Shown: piece after piece, positions 9,225 to 19,122 of the stretch | Layout of the letters: every line of letters starts with the position of its first letter | How positions within the stretch are numbered: position 1 is the first letter of the stretch | Assembly: GCF_039993895.1 (NCBI RefSeq) | Contig: NZ_CP121194.1 | Coordinates: 62,001 to 126,000, forward strand | Direction: 5' to 3' | Origin: Edaphobacter paludis | GTDB taxonomy: Bacteria; Acidobacteriota; Terriglobia; Terriglobales; Acidobacteriaceae | DNA length: 64,000 bases | The notes under the pieces: model-generated | The model's database searches: none | What the model was told of the DNA's origin: nothing | The model's input: only the letters and a program-made list of their open reading frames with translations | Translations under genes and position numbers: made by a program

Positions 9225-10091
9225 TTGGCGGTTCTGGCGGTGCAGGCGATTCGAAGGATGCGGGGCGGGGCGCAGAGCCAGTTGATGCTGGGGGCCGACG
9301 GCAAGCTGTGGGTGGTGAAGTTTCAGAACAATCCGCAGCACCTGCGCGTGCTGGCGAATGAGCTGATTGCTACTCGTCTGGCGGCGGCGGTGGGCCTGAC
9401 CGTCCCTGTGAGTGATGTCGTTGAAGTAACGGAATGGCTGGTGGCGAACACGCTCGACATGCAGGTGGAGCTGGGACACAGCGTCCGCTATAAATATGTT
9501 GCCGGGTTGCAGTTTGGGTCGCAGTTCGTGGGCGGCCTGATGCCGGGGCAGGTGGTGGACTATCTGCCCGAGCAGCAGTTGGATGAGGTGAGGAACCTGG
9601 CGGAGTTTGCCGGAATGCTCTGCATCGATAAGTGGGCGGGCAACTGCAATGGGCGGCAGGCAGTGTTTGAACGCAAGCCGCGAGAACGGAAGTATCGAGC
9701 AACGTTTATCGATCAGGGCTTCTGCTTCAACGCGGGCGAGTGGACGTTTCCCGATTCACCGCTGCGTGGCGTCTATCAGCGCAACAAGGTGTATGCGCGG
9801 GTGACCGGCTGGGAGAGCTTTGAGCCGTGGCTGAGCTGTGTGGAGGCGATGGACGCAGGCGTGCTGTGGGAGATTGCGGAGGCGGTTCCTCCGGAGTGGT
9901 ACGGCGGAGATACGGCTGTGATCGAGCGGTTGATGGAGCAGATGCTGACGCGGCGGTCGCGGGTGCGAGAGTTGATTGCGTCATTTCGGGATTCGAATCG
10001 GGAGCCGTTCCCAATGTGGGATACAGGGAAGCGGATTGTTGTGCCGAGGCAGTTCGCGGAGATGAGTGGAGCGGGTAAGTTTGTGATGTAG
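9225..10091 (+). CDS. HipA-like kinase (HipA_2 type)
   Basis: The product is about 288 residues with a protein-kinase-like HipA fold. IRRMRGGAQSQLM near the N-terminus is the family's phosphate-binding loop region, and WVVKFQNNPQ holds the ATP-binding lysine. DKWAGNCNGRQAVF (about 135) is the catalytic loop with Asp and Asn, and FIDQGFCFN is the metal-binding Asp segment. I chose TTG 9225 with AGGGG upstream; the open frame extends to GTG 9159, but that lies inside the palindrome and adds unrelated sequence. A DUF3037 gene follows 44 bp downstream, a pairing I recall for this kinase type. It lacks the full-length HipA N-terminal domain. It interrupts the usual terminase-portal order, so it is probably phage cargo (toxin, immunity or exclusion). 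The target is unknown. Confidence 0.75.
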   Translation: MAVLAVQAIRRMRGGAQSQLMLGADGKLWVVKFQNNPQHLRVLANELIATRLAAAVGLTVPVSDVVEVTEWLVANTLDMQVELGHSVRYKYVAGLQFGSQFVGGLMPGQVVDYLPEQQLDEVRNLAEFAGMLCIDKWAGNCNGRQAVFERKPRERKYRATFIDQGFCFNAGEWTFPDSPLRGVYQRNKVYARVTGWESFEPWLSCVEAMDAGVLWEIAEAVPPEWYGGDTAVIERLMEQMLTRRSRVRELIASFRDSNREPFPMWDTGKRIVVPRQFAEMSGAGKFVM

Positions 10092-10135
10092 TGGATTGGT
10101 TGATGGATTGCTAATGGTTTAAAGAGGAGACGGTC

Positions 10136-10984
10136 TTGAAGGAACGGTTGCCGTGCGAGTTCTTCCTGATCCGGTATGTGCCGGATGTGGTGAAGGGCGA
10201 GTTTACGAACATCGGGGTTGTGCTGCGAGAGGCCGGAGACGTTGCGTCCGATGCAGCGAAGCCCGAGCACGCGGTGGTACGTTTTACGCGGGACTGGAGC
10301 CGCGTGCGGTGCATGGATGCGGATGCCGACATCGGCCTGCTGGAGGCGTTGGAGGGTGAGATCGCGGAGCGGTTGCGAATGAGCGCAACCGATCCGAAGC
10401 CGGTGCTGGCTTTGCTGGAAGACACGCTTTCGAATTCGGTGCAGATCTCGCCGCCGCGGGCTTCGCTGGCCGAGAGTATGGCAGCGGAGATGGAACAGTT
10501 GATGCGCATGTATGTCGAGCCGCTGAAGATTAAGGTTGAGCGTCGTCGAACGGGGCGCGCAGCCATCGCCGGAGCGATGCGGACGGAGTTTGAGCGCGCC
10601 AGGGTTTGGGCCCTGATGCGGAAGCGAATTGCGGCTTCGCTCTATACGCGGCCCGGCGATCCGATGAAGATCGACTGCGGCTATCGACCGAATGGTGTGA
10701 TTCGAATGTTTCAGGCTGTGTCGCTCGAAGGCGATGTGGAGGCGGCCAAGGGGTTGGCTTATTCGGCTCCGCAGTTGCGCGAGGGCGTGCTTCGGGTGGA
10801 GAGCGCAAAGCTGGAGTTGACGGCGGTGGTCGAGCCTTTGCGGTCGGTGTCGGATATTGAGGACGAGGCGATGGAGCGGTACCGGTTCGGCGTCGAGGCG
10901 ATGGAGCGACAGGAGATTCGCGTGGTGACGGTAAGCGATCTGGCGCGGGTGGCGGAGACGGCGCGGGTGGAGTTGCGGGTTTGA
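10136..10984 (+). CDS. DUF3037 family protein, partner of the HipA-like kinase
   Basis: The gene encodes 282 residues from TTG at 10136, with AAAGAGGAGA upstream as ribosome-binding site. The N-terminus CEFFLIRYVPDVVKGEF followed by TNIGVVL is characteristic of DUF3037 proteins. The C-terminal half is Arg/Glu-rich with no recognisable catalytic motif. It sits 44 bp after the kinase gene and is followed by a terminator, so the two form a unit. Biochemical function is not known to me. In such pairs it could be an antitoxin, a kinase substrate or an adaptor. At 282 residues it is longer than short DUF3037 proteins, so the C-terminal part may be a second domain. Confidence 0.75.
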   Translation: MKERLPCEFFLIRYVPDVVKGEFTNIGVVLREAGDVASDAAKPEHAVVRFTRDWSRVRCMDADADIGLLEALEGEIAERLRMSATDPKPVLALLEDTLSNSVQISPPRASLAESMAAEMEQLMRMYVEPLKIKVERRRTGRAAIAGAMRTEFERARVWALMRKRIAASLYTRPGDPMKIDCGYRPNGVIRMFQAVSLEGDVEAAKGLAYSAPQLREGVLRVESAKLELTAVVEPLRSVSDIEDEAMERYRFGVEAMERQEIRVVTVSDLARVAETARVELRV

Positions 10985-11026
10985 GTTTAGAGGAGAGTTA
11001 GAAGTTAAGCGCTGAGTTTTGATTTG

Positions 11027-11059
11027 AGGCATGGCCCCTGGGCTGTGCCTTTTCTTTTT
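11027..11059 (+). terminator. Terminator after the kinase/DUF3037 pair
   Basis: AGGCATGGCC (from 11027) pairs with GGCTGTGCCT (to 11050), including two G-T wobbles, around a tight loop, and is followed by TTTCTTTTT. This is a good Rho-independent terminator 43 bp past the DUF3037 stop. It separates the pair from the portal gene, which has its own ribosome-binding site (GAGAGAGGTGAGG). Confidence 0.7.
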
Positions 11060-11087
11060 GCACGGATACGAAAGAGAGAGGTGAGGC

Positions 11088-12326
11088 ATGGGAGTTCGGA
11101 CGATGGTGAAGGATGTGTGGCAGAAGCTGGCGGGCGTTGAAGCAGCAACAGGCACGGCGGTTGGGGAACGGAAGACGACGATGCTGCCTTCGATCTTTAC
11201 GCCCTACAACCAGGCCGGGCGGACGGGGCAGAGTGCGTTGCCGAAGCCTACACCGGCGAACCTGCGGAAGTTTGCCGAGACGCCGGTGGTGCGGCGGGCG
11301 ATCAACGTGGTGAAGGACAAGATCGCCAGCATGGACTGGCAGATTCGCGTGCGCAGGGGCTATGACGCTGCGAGCGTAGCGGACGCAAGCGCGCGACTGA
11401 ATGCGCTGCGGCTCTGTCTCGAGGAGCCGAATGCTTCGGACAGTTTTCGCGTGTTGTGGGAGCAGGTGCTGGAGGACCTGCTGGTCGGCGGATTTGGCGC
11501 GGTGGAGATGGAGGCTACGGGCGATGCGCTGCGGCCATTTCATCTCTGGGCGGTGGATGGGGCGACGATCCAGATCGACAGCAAGTGGGATGGCGATCCC
11601 GCAAAGCCGCGATACGCGCAGGCGACGGGGCAGTTGGGACGCGAGGGGTTGGTCCCTCTGCTGGATGATGAGCTGATGTACGTGCGGCTGAATCCGCGCA
11701 CGCATACTCCGTTTGGGCTGGGGCGGCTGGAGGTCGCATTCGAGACGGTGAATCAGTTCCTGAGCGCGAACCGTTATGCGGGGCGACTCGCGTCGAACTC
11801 TGTCGTGCAGTATGCGCTGTGGCTCAATGAGGCTACGCCCGAGCAGCATGACCGCCTGATTCGCTGGTGGCAGGACGAGATCGAAGGTACGGGCCGCGTG
11901 CCTTTGCTGAGTTGCGAGCAGAAGCCCGAGGTGCTGCGGTTTGCCGGTGGAACCGATGCCGACCTGCGGCTGGCATGGCAGGAGATGCTGATTCGGCTGA
12001 TTGCGAATGCGTTCGAGATACCTCCGATGCTGTTGGGATTGCAGGAGGGCCTCAACCGCTCGACTGCTGGCGAGCTGGCGGACGAGGCGTTCCAGAGCGC
12101 GATTGTGCCGGTGGCGAAGCTGCTGGCCGAGCACATCACACGCGACATCTTTGCGAAGAAGCTGGGCTGGCGCGAGTTCGAGTTCTGCTTCAACGATCTC
12201 GAGAGCAGGGACGAGACCGAAGAGCTGCAGATACAGACGGCACTGCTGCATGCGGGTGTGCTGACGGTGGATGAGGTGCGGCAGATGCGCGGACTGGCTC
12301 CGCTTACAACCGGGGAGGCGCAGTGA
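11088..12326 (+). CDS. Phage portal protein
   Basis: The gene encodes 412 residues. Portal proteins form the dodecameric DNA gate at the capsid vertex. The sequence has the family's features: TPVVRRAINVVKDKIASMDW early (about residues 65-85), an extended middle, VNQFLSANRYAG, and a C-terminal PPMLLGLQEGLNRSTAGELA segment seen in HK97/lambda-type portals. GAGAGAGGTGAGG precedes the ATG at 11088. Its stop overlaps the next start by 4 bp. A portal downstream of tail genes and of a kinase cassette is not the canonical order and implies rearrangement or cargo insertion. Confidence 0.85.
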   Translation: MGVRTMVKDVWQKLAGVEAATGTAVGERKTTMLPSIFTPYNQAGRTGQSALPKPTPANLRKFAETPVVRRAINVVKDKIASMDWQIRVRRGYDAASVADASARLNALRLCLEEPNASDSFRVLWEQVLEDLLVGGFGAVEMEATGDALRPFHLWAVDGATIQIDSKWDGDPAKPRYAQATGQLGREGLVPLLDDELMYVRLNPRTHTPFGLGRLEVAFETVNQFLSANRYAGRLASNSVVQYALWLNEATPEQHDRLIRWWQDEIEGTGRVPLLSCEQKPEVLRFAGGTDADLRLAWQEMLIRLIANAFEIPPMLLGLQEGLNRSTAGELADEAFQSAIVPVAKLLAEHITRDIFAKKLGWREFEFCFNDLESRDETEELQIQTALLHAGVLTVDEVRQMRGLAPLTTGEAQ

Positions 12327-14641
12327 AGATCACGATCGATAATCTCGATGGCATGGGCGCGGTGGATTACAGCGGCACCGTGTGTGCGGACAGCCCGCTG
12401 AAGATCGAGCGCGTGCTGAACGCCCCTTCGCGGTGCAGCGGGATGCTCGATATCAGCGCCGAGGCGCTGGCTGCACCTGCACGACGCGGGCGCGTGGTGG
12501 TGACGTCGGATAACGGAACGATTCTGTTTACGGGCTATGTGGCGACGGAACCGGAACGCGTCTATGCCGGCGTGGCGACGATAGGGCCGGTGTATCGCTA
12601 TGCGTTCAGCGCGATCAGCGACGAGTGGCTGCTGGACAAGCAGGCGACTCCGTTGAGCGGAGCCGGATTTGCGCTGCCGGGAGGGCAGGTGCTGACCACG
12701 CTAACCAACCGTGTCGACTGCGGCTTGTTCACGACCTCAGGTGTAGAGGGCGGCGCAAAGGTTGGCGTCTTTGAGCCGATGCAGACCGAGACCTGGTCGG
12801 GGAATGCAGGCCGCGTTGCGGACGCGATCTATGCGGCGTATCGCGTGCTGAATGGCGCGGTGACGATGCAGCCTGCGGGCGCGGTGACTCATGCTTTGAG
12901 CGATGGCGATGGGACATTGCAGATTGCAGCTTTGAAGACATCGGCAGTGAAGGAGCTGGCCAATGACGTGACCGTGAGCGGCGAGATGGAGCCCGCGGCG
13001 TACATCACCGAGGCCTTCGCGGGAGACGGCGCGACGACTGTGTTTCAGTTGGCGCAGACGCCGTTTCGTCCAAAGAAATCGGCCAACTCTTCGCGGCTGT
13101 TATCGGACAGCTTCAACGAAGGCGCATTTAATTCGCGAGTGTGGCAGCTCACCGATCCGGGCGCACACCTTGGATTTGGCGCATCGGGGCTGGCGATGAC
13201 GGGAGGCAACGGATTCGATGGGCAGACGACCCTGACCGCTATCGACGGGGTGGAGATGGGCGGATCGCTGGTGATTGAGGCAGGAAATCTGCAACTTGGT
13301 GGGGCCAGCACCGGCGTGGTGTGCGGGCTTTACGGTGGCGCGACGCTGAGCGCGAACTGCCTCGCGGGTTACAACGTGAGACAGAGCGACGGCGCAACGG
13401 TCGTCGTGCCGTTGGTGAATGGGGCAGAGGCGGGTACGGTGTTTACGCTGCTGAGCGGACACACCTATACGCTGCGCATTCGGTTGCATTGTGTCGAGGC
13501 ACAGCGGGTCTTGCAGGCGTACTACGCAATGGTGGATGGCGCGGTGCAGCAGTTCGGCGGCGGCGTGGTCGCGGCTCCCATGAGTGTTGTGTTTGAGCTG
13601 CAGGACCTGGGCGCGTCTTCGAATACACCAGCGACGTTGTTGTACGACGGTGCAGTGGCGACTTCGACGGCGAGTTGCAGCTTTGTTGCGGTGAACAGCG
13701 TGCAATTGTTTGGGTCCATGGGCTACTGCAGAGTGACGCAGACGGGATCGGCGTGGGTGACGAGCACGCTTCCCAGTGGAACAAGAGTGACCCGGTTGAT
13801 TGGCGTGGCGGGGGAGGGTGTGGATTGCACGGTATCTGCAACTGGCAAAGTTACATTTATGGCGGGTCGCATTCCGGTTGCAGGAGAAATTGTAACTGTA
13901 ACGTATCGTGGACAGCAGAGAGCAGTGGCGCGGCTGGAGAATGCTGCGAGCATTGCGGCGGAGGCGGCGGGCGGAGCGCCAGGTACGGCGCAGTGGCTTG
14001 GTAAAGTTACCTCGCCGGCGGCGCGCAGCTCGATGGACTGCGAGAACGCCGCGCTGGCGGTGCTTAGCTTTTCGGCCAGCCGCGCTGCGGCGATTGCGGG
14101 AACGTATGAGGCGGGGAATCCTGCGGATATCTGGCCGGGTGACGTTCTCGCCATTGCGAGCGGTGGCGAAACCATGAATGTCATCGTCCGCCGTGTGGAG
14201 GTCGCTAATGAATCCGCGTGGCCGGAGATGTTGACCTATCGCATCGCCTTTGCGAATGACTGGGCCGAGGGGCTGGGGCTGAAACTGTCGGAGGCGATTG
14301 CGGCGGATGCTCTGCTGCCGCAGACGGCGCTGACTACTGTCGGCAACGTGCTTGCGAACCTGCAACAGTTACAAATTGTGAGTGCTACCGGCACCACGCT
14401 GCAGTTGGATGCTGGCATGGCTCCTCCTGCGGGCGGTGGCTTGGAGGTACGACGGCGCGACTGGGACTTTGGGCCAGGCGTCGATCAGGATCTGGTGCTG
14501 CGCAGTCCGGTGCGGAATTTTTCGATTCCGCGCGAGGCACAGATAGAGCGGTACTACGTGCGGATGTACGACGGTTCGACGCCGCCGCTATATTCGCGAT
14601 TTTCGAGTGCAGTGTTTACGGATTTACCGGTGGGATCATAA
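12323..14641 (+). CDS. Large phage tail/baseplate protein with an inserted jelly-roll-like domain
   Basis: The gene encodes 772 residues from a GTG start overlapping the portal stop. The N-terminal third (MKITIDNLDGMGAVDYSGTV onward) and the C-terminal third (residues about 545-700) look like a split tail-hub or baseplate protein that puts domains on either side of a spacer. Residues about 255-420 (SFNEGAFNSRVWQLTDPG onward) look like a concanavalin/LamG-type beta domain, a plausible carbohydrate-binding insertion. No signal peptide is seen. The role as an adsorption-apparatus component is inferred from size, beta content and position after the portal gene. No exact family is recognised. Confidence 0.55.
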   Translation: MKITIDNLDGMGAVDYSGTVCADSPLKIERVLNAPSRCSGMLDISAEALAAPARRGRVVVTSDNGTILFTGYVATEPERVYAGVATIGPVYRYAFSAISDEWLLDKQATPLSGAGFALPGGQVLTTLTNRVDCGLFTTSGVEGGAKVGVFEPMQTETWSGNAGRVADAIYAAYRVLNGAVTMQPAGAVTHALSDGDGTLQIAALKTSAVKELANDVTVSGEMEPAAYITEAFAGDGATTVFQLAQTPFRPKKSANSSRLLSDSFNEGAFNSRVWQLTDPGAHLGFGASGLAMTGGNGFDGQTTLTAIDGVEMGGSLVIEAGNLQLGGASTGVVCGLYGGATLSANCLAGYNVRQSDGATVVVPLVNGAEAGTVFTLLSGHTYTLRIRLHCVEAQRVLQAYYAMVDGAVQQFGGGVVAAPMSVVFELQDLGASSNTPATLLYDGAVATSTASCSFVAVNSVQLFGSMGYCRVTQTGSAWVTSTLPSGTRVTRLIGVAGEGVDCTVSATGKVTFMAGRIPVAGEIVTVTYRGQQRAVARLENAASIAAEAAGGAPGTAQWLGKVTSPAARSSMDCENAALAVLSFSASRAAAIAGTYEAGNPADIWPGDVLAIASGGETMNVIVRRVEVANESAWPEMLTYRIAFANDWAEGLGLKLSEAIAADALLPQTALTTVGNVLANLQQLQIVSATGTTLQLDAGMAPPAGGGLEVRRRDWDFGPGVDQDLVLRSPVRNFSIPREAQIERYYVRMYDGSTPPLYSRFSSAVFTDLPVGS

Positions 14642-14647
14642 GGGGGC

Positions 14648-14866
14648 ATGATGACAGAGTTTGAAGGACAGGTGCTGGCCGACCTGAGTGTTTTGAAGAG
14701 CCAGATGCAGCAGGTGATGGGGATAGGCCAACCGGGACGCTTGACGCAACTGGAAGAACGCGTGGAGCGGCATGAACGCAGCATGCAGAGGATGAAGGGT
14801 TTGTTTACCGCTGCCGGTGGCCTGGTGACGATGGTTCAGGTCGCGGTGGATTATTTTCGTCGCTGA
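14648..14866 (+). CDS. Small coiled-coil protein with C-terminal membrane helix (XhlA/holin-like)
   Basis: The gene encodes 72 residues. An amphipathic, probably coiled-coil segment (about 5-48, with LTQLEERVERHERSM) is followed by one hydrophobic helix (GLFTAAGGLVTMVQVAVDYF). This layout matches small XhlA-type holin partners of phage lysis modules, and it is the last gene of the phage block. It lies 6 bp after the tail gene, with AAGGGGG upstream of the ATG. No lysin follows; the nearest lysozyme gene is about 8 kb away on the other strand. Function is inferred from architecture. Confidence 0.55.
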   Translation: MMTEFEGQVLADLSVLKSQMQQVMGIGQPGRLTQLEERVERHERSMQRMKGLFTAAGGLVTMVQVAVDYFRR

Positions 14867-14875
14867 GAAAGGTTT

Positions 14876-14985
14876 AACAACCGACCACGGATTACACGGA
14901 TAAAGACGGATTTTAAATACTGAAAGAGAAAATCGGTGTTAAGTTTTTGATCCGTGTAGGTCCGCGAAATCCGTGGTCGGTTGTT
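14876..14985. repeat. 18-bp inverted repeat with nested ACACGGAT arms
   Basis: A perfect 18-bp arm at 14876-14893 is the reverse complement of 14968-14985. Inside, ACACGGAT (14894-14901) is inverted at 14950-14957. The arms contain the CCACGGATTACACGGAT type of sequence. The element fills the gap between the last phage gene and purE, so it may mark the boundary of the phage block or be an unrelated dispersed repeat. There is no T-run beyond TTGTTTT at 14981-14987. Confidence 0.75.
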
Positions 14986-15031
14986 TTGACCTGTCGGTGT
15001 TAAGTCGTTCGAAAACGTATAATCGTGGTCT

Positions 15032-15538
15032 ATGAATGCCGAGCCGCTGATAGGAATTGTGATGGGGAGCCGCAATGATTATGCGGTGATGAAGGGCGCC
15101 GTCGAGGTGCTGAAGGAGTTCGGCGTGCCGCACGAGGTGCGTGTGGTTTCGGCGCATCGCACGCCGGAGCTGCTGTTTGAATACGCCGATGCGGCGATGG
15201 GACGCGGTCTGCGGGCGATCATCGCGGGCGCGGGTGGCGCGGCGCACCTGCCGGGAATGCTGGCGGCAAAGACCGTGGTTCCCGTGCTGGGCGTGCCGAT
15301 TGCCGCGACGGCGTTGCAGGGGATGGACTCGCTATTGAGCATCGTTCAGATGCCGAAGGGAGTTCCCGTGGCGACGCTGGCGATTGGAGCGGCGGGCGCG
15401 GCAAATGCAGGACTTCTGGCGATTGCCATGCTGGCTACAACCGATCCGACGTTACGGTTGAAGTTGGTGGAGTGGCGTGCGGCACGACGAGACGAGGTAC
15501 TGGGGCAGGTGGTTGGGGAAGATGAGGCCGGCGCGTGA
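15032..15538 (+). CDS. purE: N5-carboxyaminoimidazole ribonucleotide mutase
   Basis: PurE class I converts N5-CAIR to CAIR in purine synthesis. The 168 residues contain the PurE signatures: the substrate loop near residue 11 (GSRNDYAVM), VVSAHRTPE with the catalytic His, [12 protein letters not shown], and [17 protein letters not shown]. The first loop has Asn where most PurE proteins have Ser (GSxSD), a small deviation. The stop overlaps purK's GTG start by 4 bp, so the two are translationally coupled, and PurK supplies its substrate. The upstream region is the inverted repeat at the phage boundary. Confidence 0.95.
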   Translation: MNAEPLIGIVMGSRNDYAVMKGAVEVLKEFGVPHEVRVVSAHRTPELLFEYADAAMGRGLRAIIAGAGGAAHLPGMLAAKTVVPVLGVPIAATALQGMDSLLSIVQMPKGVPVATLAIGAAGAANAGLLAIAMLATTDPTLRLKLVEWRAARRDEVLGQVVGEDEAGA

Positions 15539-16731
15539 GCTTGTCTAAATCCAAAAACAAAATACAGACAGCAAAGCCGATTCTTCCTGGCGCGACGATT
15601 GGGATCTTTGGTGGCGGGCAACTTGGGCGCATGACGGCCATGGCGGCGCGCGCGATGGGATATCGCATTCTTGTGCTCGATCCGGACCCGGCTTGTCCGG
15701 CACGGTTTGTGGTGGATGGATGCATCGAGGCGGGGTGGGACGATTCGCGCGAGGCGGCGAACCTGGCTCGTGGATGCGATGTGGTGACGCTCGAGATTGA
15801 ACAGATTGCGGCGGCAAGCATGGAGGCTGCGGCAAACTTTGCTCCGGTACGTCCGAGCGGCGCGATGCTGGCGATCATTCAGAACAGGATTGAGCAGAAG
15901 GACTGGCTGCGGCGCAACGGGTTTCCCCTGGGAGAGTATCGCGCGGTGCAGTCGATCGATGAGTTGCGCAGCGCGATTGCCGAGCTTGGCGGCAGATGTT
16001 TTTGCAAGAGCGCGACTGGCGGCTACGATGGGCGCGGACAGGGCAAGGTTGGGTTTGCCGCGGGAGCTTCGTTTGAAGATGAAGTACGCGGCGCGTGGGC
16101 GGCTTTGGGAGAAGGCCCGGGCGTGGCGGAGAAGGCGATTGAATTGGATCGCGAGATCTCGGTGATGGTGGCGCGTGCTCCCAATGGCGAGGTGAAGGTC
16201 TTTTCGCCGGCGTTGAACCACCACGAGGATCAGATACTTGCGTGGAGCGTGATGCCTGCTCCGCTACCCGAGGCGATGGAGACCGAGGCGCGCAAGATCG
16301 CCGAAGAGATCGCGGACACGTTTCAGCTTGAGGGCGTGCTGGCGGTCGAGATGTTCTGCACGAAGGACGGGCGGCTGCTGGTGAATGAGCTGGCTCCGCG
16401 ACCGCATAACAGCTACCACGCCAGCGAGCGGGCCTGTGTGACCAGCCAGTTCGAACAACTGGTGCGTGCGGTCTGCGATTTGCCGCTGGGCGATGTGGAG
16501 ATCGTGCAGCCTGCCGCGATTGTGAACCTGCTGGGCGAGGTCTGGCTGAACGAGGATGGTACGGCGCGGGAGCCGAAGTTTGATGAGGCGCTGGCGGTGC
16601 CGGGGGTAAGGCTGCATCTGTATGAGAAACATCGTCCGCGCAAGGGGCGGAAGATGGGGCACCTTTCGGCTGTGGGCATGACGGCGGAAGAGGCGGTGGA
16701 ACTGGTGTTGAAGGCTAAGGCGCTGCTGTAG
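15535..16731 (+). CDS. purK: N5-carboxyaminoimidazole ribonucleotide synthase
   Basis: PurK uses ATP and bicarbonate to carboxylate AIR. The 398 residues show the ATP-grasp layout: N-terminal [12 protein letters not shown] (about 22-33), ATP-binding [17 protein letters not shown], and metal-binding [21 protein letters not shown] with HNSYHASE. It starts with GTG at 15535, overlapping purE. The N-terminus has about 20 extra residues ([19 protein letters not shown]) before the Rossmann segment. It is followed by a 600-bp stretch with no conserved gene. Confidence 0.95.
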   Translation: MSLSKSKNKIQTAKPILPGATIGIFGGGQLGRMTAMAARAMGYRILVLDPDPACPARFVVDGCIEAGWDDSREAANLARGCDVVTLEIEQIAAASMEAAANFAPVRPSGAMLAIIQNRIEQKDWLRRNGFPLGEYRAVQSIDELRSAIAELGGRCFCKSATGGYDGRGQGKVGFAAGASFEDEVRGAWAALGEGPGVAEKAIELDREISVMVARAPNGEVKVFSPALNHHEDQILAWSVMPAPLPEAMETEARKIAEEIADTFQLEGVLAVEMFCTKDGRLLVNELAPRPHNSYHASERACVTSQFEQLVRAVCDLPLGDVEIVQPAAIVNLLGEVWLNEDGTAREPKFDEALAVPGVRLHLYEKHRPRKGRKMGHLSAVGMTAEEAVELVLKAKALL

Positions 16732-16811
16732 CAACCAACGCATTTACAACTAATCTTCAACCCGACTCTAAACCGGAACAAACAGTAGCCGGTCTTACGT
16801 TGCTGAGAGCA

Positions 16812-17281
16812 TCAGCCAAAATAGAGAAGACCACTTGTGACCACGTGATACGCGAAAAGACAGAATGCTAATACGCCAGCTAGGCACAGAACGGTGTTGA
16901 CTTGTGCAGCCGGATTTTCCTTTGCTTTGATCAGAAAGGAGATAAAGGTGAAGGCCAGAACAATGGTCGAGAAGAAGAGCCAGACTAAATCTGCCCTAAA
17001 GCCGCACAGTCGAAGCCAACCAAAAAGCCGATCAGCTACACCGATCTTCTGCTCGCTTCCTTCGAACAAGATGACCAACTTAGAGCCACGAGTAATAGAT
17101 TGAACGTCACCGTGAGGCGAAGCAGTACATCCATCTTTTTGGTAAAGCTCGAATATGATTGCCTTTGATGCTCGCTCATGGCCATGGGGCATAGTTTGCT
17201 ACGTTGTCGTTGTGAAATCGGATAGTCCCATTGGCCATTCCGGCTAATCGAGCACCCGAATATTTGTAGTTCCATAAACAA
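16812..17281 (-). pseudogene. Possible frameshifted small membrane protein
   Basis: Two overlapping minus-strand frames look like parts of one protein. The upstream frame (17281 to 17036) has a hydrophilic start and then VLLRLTVTFNLLLVALSW, a good membrane helix. The other frame (to 16812) continues with SEQKIGVADRLFGWLRLCG and then two strong helices (VWLFFSTIVLAFTFISFLI and VLCLAGVLAFCLFAYHVV). A single-base shift near 17050-17090 would join them into a three-helix protein. Base composition is more AT-rich than the neighbours, which suggests foreign origin. No family is recognised. The alternative is that only the 126-residue downstream frame (17192-16812) is real. Confidence 0.35.
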
Positions 17282-17310
17282 GGCAGGCTCTCTGATGAGA
17301 GCCTGCCTTG
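17279..17310. terminator. Strong bidirectional-type terminator
   Basis: A perfect 14-bp stem (17279-17292 with 17297-17310) has a TGAT loop. On the plus strand it is followed by TTTTGCTTATTTTTC; on the minus strand only TTT follows. It lies 17 bp past the stop of the minus-strand E2 gene, so it most likely ends the E2 transcript, and it could also stop plus-strand transcription coming from purEK. Confidence 0.75.
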
Positions 17311-17326
17311 TTTTGCTTATTTTTCT

Positions 17327-18952
<1,626 letters not shown>

Positions 18953-19122
18953 GAAGGATCCTTATGGTGATACCTGGCGCTGGTTATATTGCCGCGCAAC
19001 TTTGGATTATAAGACGGTGTGTTGGAAACTGGCATGTTTAGCCGATAATCGGTGCCGGTGCGGTCACAAAGTGCAGGGCTGTTTTCCAAGGTGCTGTCTC
19101 AAACTCCAGTCCTCTCGGAGCA

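Noticed and set aside
14867-15031. Phage attachment site in the purE-proximal gap
   Set aside because: No tRNA or direct repeat copy and no integrase are visible, so an att call cannot be supported; only the inverted repeat is reported.
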